From assembly GCF_009720825.1 (NCBI RefSeq), contig NZ_WNKY01000002.1:273281-337280 (forward strand): DNA of 64,000 nucleotides, in the 5' to 3' direction. Position numbers and translations under genes: made by a program. The notes under the pieces are model-generated. The model did not search any database. It had not been told where the DNA came from and was given only the letters and a program-made list of their open reading frames with translations. The DNA is from Duganella radicis. GTDB lineage: Bacteria > Pseudomonadota > Gammaproteobacteria > Burkholderiales > Burkholderiaceae_D. This document shows positions 61,654 to 64,000 of this stretch, piece after piece (position 1 is the first letter of the stretch; every line of letters begins with the position of its first letter).

Positions 61654-64000
61654 ATGTCTTCCATCTCCTCGCCGTTTGCCGGCTTCTGGCAAGCCGGCTA
61701 TGAAGGCGCCGACCACATCAATCACCACGGGCGCCGGCTCGATATGAACCTCGAAACCGGGCACCTGGAGCGGGCCCGCGCCGACTACGCACTGCTGAGC
61801 GAATTCGGCATCCGCACGGTGCGTGAATCGGCCGGCTGGCGCCTGTGCGAACGCGACGGCAAGTTCGATTTCAGCATCCTTGAGGGACGCCTCCAGGCGG
61901 CCCAAGAACTGGGCTTGCAGGTCTGCTGGACCTTCTGCCACTATGGCTGGCCGGACGACGTTGACATTTACGGTACAGATTTTGTGCCGCGTTTCGTGCG
62001 CTACTGCACCGAACTGGCGAAATTTCTCGCGCCCCATGTCGGCCCGGCGCCGGTGTACTCGCCGATCAACGAAATCTCGTTCCAGAGCTGGGGCCTGTCG
62101 GTGCACATGTTCCATTGCCTGAACATGCGCCACCCGGACGCCGGCGAGGCCGGCAAGCGGCAGCTGGTTCGCGCCACCATCGCCGCCATCGACGCCATCC
62201 GCGCCATCACCCCGGGCGCGCGCTTCCTGCAATGCGATCCGCTGATCCACGTGATCGCCCCGGCCGACCGCCCCGACCTGCGCGCGCAGGCGGCCGGCTG
62301 GCGTTCCTCGCAGTTCGACGCCTGGGACATGCTGTGCGGCCGGCGCGAGCCGGAGCTGGGCGGCGCGCCGCGCTATCTGGACATCGTCGGCGGCAACGTC
62401 TACCACAGCAACCAGTGGGAGAGCGGCACCAACCTGCGGCTGTGGTGGCACCTGGACGATCCACGCCGCCAGCCGCTGCACCAGATCCTGAGCGAACTAC
62501 AGCAGCGCTACCAGCGTCCGCTGCTGTTGGCCGAAACCAGCCACGTCGGCAGCGGCCGCGGCGTCTGGATACGCCAGATGGCCGAACAGGCCGCGCTGGC
62601 GCAGCAGCAAGGCGTCGACCTGCTGGGCGTGTGCCTGTACCCGACCATCGACCGCGCCGACTGGGAGAACCCCGACCACTGGCACCGCAGCGGCCTGTGG
62701 GACGTCGACCTGCATAGCTCACCGCCGCTGGAACGCGTGCCGGTGCCCAGCTATGCCACCGCGCTGCACCAGGCGATCCGCCTGACCGACCATCTTTGTC
62801 AACCAACCACTAACAGCCCGAGCGGGCAAAGGGAGAGCGCTATGCAAACCATGATTGTTTTCTGTCACCTGCGGTGGGACTTCGTCTATCAACGCCCACA
62901 GCATTTGCTGTCGCGCCTGGCCCAACACTATCGCATCCTGTTCGTCGAGGAACCGGTGTATCACGACGGCCCCGCCTACATGGAGACCTCGACGCCGGCG
63001 CCGAACGTCACCGTGTGCAAGCCGCACACGCCGGTGCAGGCGCCGGGCTTCCACGACGACCAGATCCCGCTGCTGCAACCGCTGCTGGCCGAGCTGCCCG
63101 GCTACAACGACGCGCCGCTGGCGTGGTTCTACACGCCGATGGCGCTGCCGCTGATTCCGCCGAACGCCTCGCTGGTGATCTACGATTGCATGGACGAGCT
63201 GTCGGCCTTCAAGAATCCGCCCAAGCAGCTGCTGCAACGCGAAACCGCCCTGCTCAAGCGCGCCGACCTGGTGTTCACCGGCGGCCCCAGTCTGTACGAG
63301 GCCAAGCGCAGCCGCCACGCCAACGCGCACTGCTTCGCCAGCAGCGTCGACGCGGTGCACTTCCAGCAGGCGCTGGACCGCAGCAACGGCCATCCGCTGC
63401 ACGCCGACATCCCGCATCCGCGCCTCGGCTACTACGGCGTGATCGATGAGCGTTTCGACGCCGAACTGATCGCCGACATGGCCGACGCCCATCCGGAATG
63501 GCAGCTGGTGCTGGTGGGGCCGGTGGTCAAGATCGATCCGGCCTCGCTGCCGCAGCGTCAGAACATCCACTACTTCGGCCAGCAGTCGTATCTGGCGCTG
63601 CCGCAGTTCCTGGCCGGCTGGGACGTGTGCCTGCTGCCGTTCGCGCTGAACGAGGCCACCCGTTACATCAGCCCGACCAAGGTGCTGGAGTACATGGCGG
63701 CCGAGCTGCCGTCGGTCAGCACCGCCATCACCGACGTCGAGCGGCCCTACGGCGACATCGTCGCCATCGGCCATGACCACGCCGAATTCATCGCCCATTG
63801 CGAGGCCGCGCTGGCGCTGACCGCCGAGCAGCGCGCCGCGCTGGCGCAGCGCATGCGCGCGGTGGTCGAACGCACCTCGTGGGAGCATACGGCGGAACAG
63901 ATGCATGCGCTGATGCGGAATACCCCGCCTGGCGGCGCGGCCGCCAGCGCACCGCCAACGGCCGTCCCGGCGGCCGAGCCGGCCGCGGAGGCGCCCGCCA
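61654..64000 (+). CDS. Glycoside hydrolase (clan GH-A) fused to glycosyltransferase, 3' truncated by window
   Basis: One uninterrupted frame of at least 782 codons runs off the window. Residues 1-380 form a GH1/GH5-like TIM barrel (GFWQAGYEGADHINHHGRRL at the start; putative acid/base Glu140 in SPINEISFQ and nucleophile Glu294 in LLLAETSHVG). From Met397 the frame continues as a GT-B glycosyltransferase (VFCHLRWDFVYQRPQHLLSR; LLPFALNEATRYISPTKVLE), ending in an Ala/Pro-rich linker at the edge. AAGGA precedes the first ATG. An internal GGGAG before ATG 62842 could also start the transferase alone. No signal peptide. It probably makes or trims a surface glycan. Confidence 0.8.
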   Translation, partial: MSSISSPFAGFWQAGYEGADHINHHGRRLDMNLETGHLERARADYALLSEFGIRTVRESAGWRLCERDGKFDFSILEGRLQAAQELGLQVCWTFCHYGWPDDVDIYGTDFVPRFVRYCTELAKFLAPHVGPAPVYSPINEISFQSWGLSVHMFHCLNMRHPDAGEAGKRQLVRATIAAIDAIRAITPGARFLQCDPLIHVIAPADRPDLRAQAAGWRSSQFDAWDMLCGRREPELGGAPRYLDIVGGNVYHSNQWESGTNLRLWWHLDDPRRQPLHQILSELQQRYQRPLLLAETSHVGSGRGVWIRQMAEQAALAQQQGVDLLGVCLYPTIDRADWENPDHWHRSGLWDVDLHSSPPLERVPVPSYATALHQAIRLTDHLCQPTTNSPSGQRESAMQTMIVFCHLRWDFVYQRPQHLLSRLAQHYRILFVEEPVYHDGPAYMETSTPAPNVTVCKPHTPVQAPGFHDDQIPLLQPLLAELPGYNDAPLAWFYTPMALPLIPPNASLVIYDCMDELSAFKNPPKQLLQRETALLKRADLVFTGGPSLYEAKRSRHANAHCFASSVDAVHFQQALDRSNGHPLHADIPHPRLGYYGVIDERFDAELIADMADAHPEWQLVLVGPVVKIDPASLPQRQNIHYFGQQSYLALPQFLAGWDVCLLPFALNEATRYISPTKVLEYMAAELPSVSTAITDVERPYGDIVAIGHDHAEFIAHCEAALALTAEQRAALAQRMRAVVERTSWEHTAEQMHALMRNTPPGGAAASAPPTAVPAAEPAAEAPA

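Noticed and set aside
1..64000. CRISPR arrays, tRNA or rRNA genes, integrases and intact insertion sequences.
   Set aside because: No regular direct-repeat array, no cloverleaf or rRNA-like sequence, and no transposase or integrase frame was seen while reading both strands.

Overview
The window looks like chromosomal DNA of a GC-rich betaproteobacterium, most probably Oxalobacteraceae (Massilia/Duganella type). That placement is inferred from family content (several large TonB receptors, betaproteobacterial porins, AAHS transporters, vanAB/pca/gal catabolic genes), tightly packed genes and GC-biased codon use; no rRNA or tRNA gene is present to confirm it.

Layout. 1-5.1 kb: end of an M1 peptidase, a DUF6702 protein and a TonB receptor, then an aldo/keto reductase and two small hypothetical genes. 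5.1-9 kb: a chemoreceptor, a decayed TetR/YciI-like remnant, a PhnD-like protein and a fatty acid desaturase. 9-20 kb: a quinate/shikimate-ester catabolic regulon in three operons: esterase-MFS-type II dehydroquinase; quinate/shikimate dehydrogenase-VOC protein-3-dehydroshikimate dehydratase; TonB receptor-hydrolase-TetR. Each operon is preceded by the same 20-base imperfect palindrome. 20-24 kb: vanAB with a Liv-type binding protein and a divergent MarR regulator. 24-34 kb: two small cache proteins, then one long operon pcaIJF-livHMGF, a divergent PcaR-like IclR regulator, a porin and a second Liv-type binding protein. PcaR-like boxes lie upstream of pcaI and between the porin and the binding protein. 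34-36 kb: a Crp/Fnr regulator and small genes.

36-44.7 kb: an unusual carbohydrate operon on the minus strand: gluconokinase, TonB receptor, GntP permease, a 1008-residue protein with two pectate-lyase-like beta helices and a C-terminal SMP-30/NHL-like propeller, and an esterase. LacI-type palindromes lie upstream. 45-47 kb: an MFS transporter, a DUF433 protein, a shortened BrnT-like toxin and a gene-poor stretch. 47-50 kb: LysR, a putative 4-hydroxylaminobenzoate lyase (PnbB family) and an AAHS transporter. 50-58.5 kb: a gallate degradation locus (aldolase, 4-oxalomesaconate hydratase, tautomerase; a LysR regulator with two HTH domains; transporter, gallate dioxygenase, porin). 58.5-64 kb: a siderophore-interacting protein, MarR, a GH2 enzyme, and a long open frame running off the window that joins a clan GH-A glycoside hydrolase to a glycosyltransferase.

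Together, much of the window reads as a plant-aromatics island: outer-membrane uptake (TonB receptors, porins), ester cleavage, inner-membrane import (MFS, AAHS, Liv-type ABC), peripheral routes (quinate/shikimate, vanillate, possibly 4-hydroxylaminobenzoate) and lower pathways (gallate meta-cleavage; 3-oxoadipate thiolysis). The protocatechuate ring-cleavage genes (pcaGH or ligAB) are not in the window. The most novel-looking items are the three-operon TetR regulon with a split QuiC1, the beta-helix/propeller gluconate operon, and the hydrolase-glycosyltransferase fusion.
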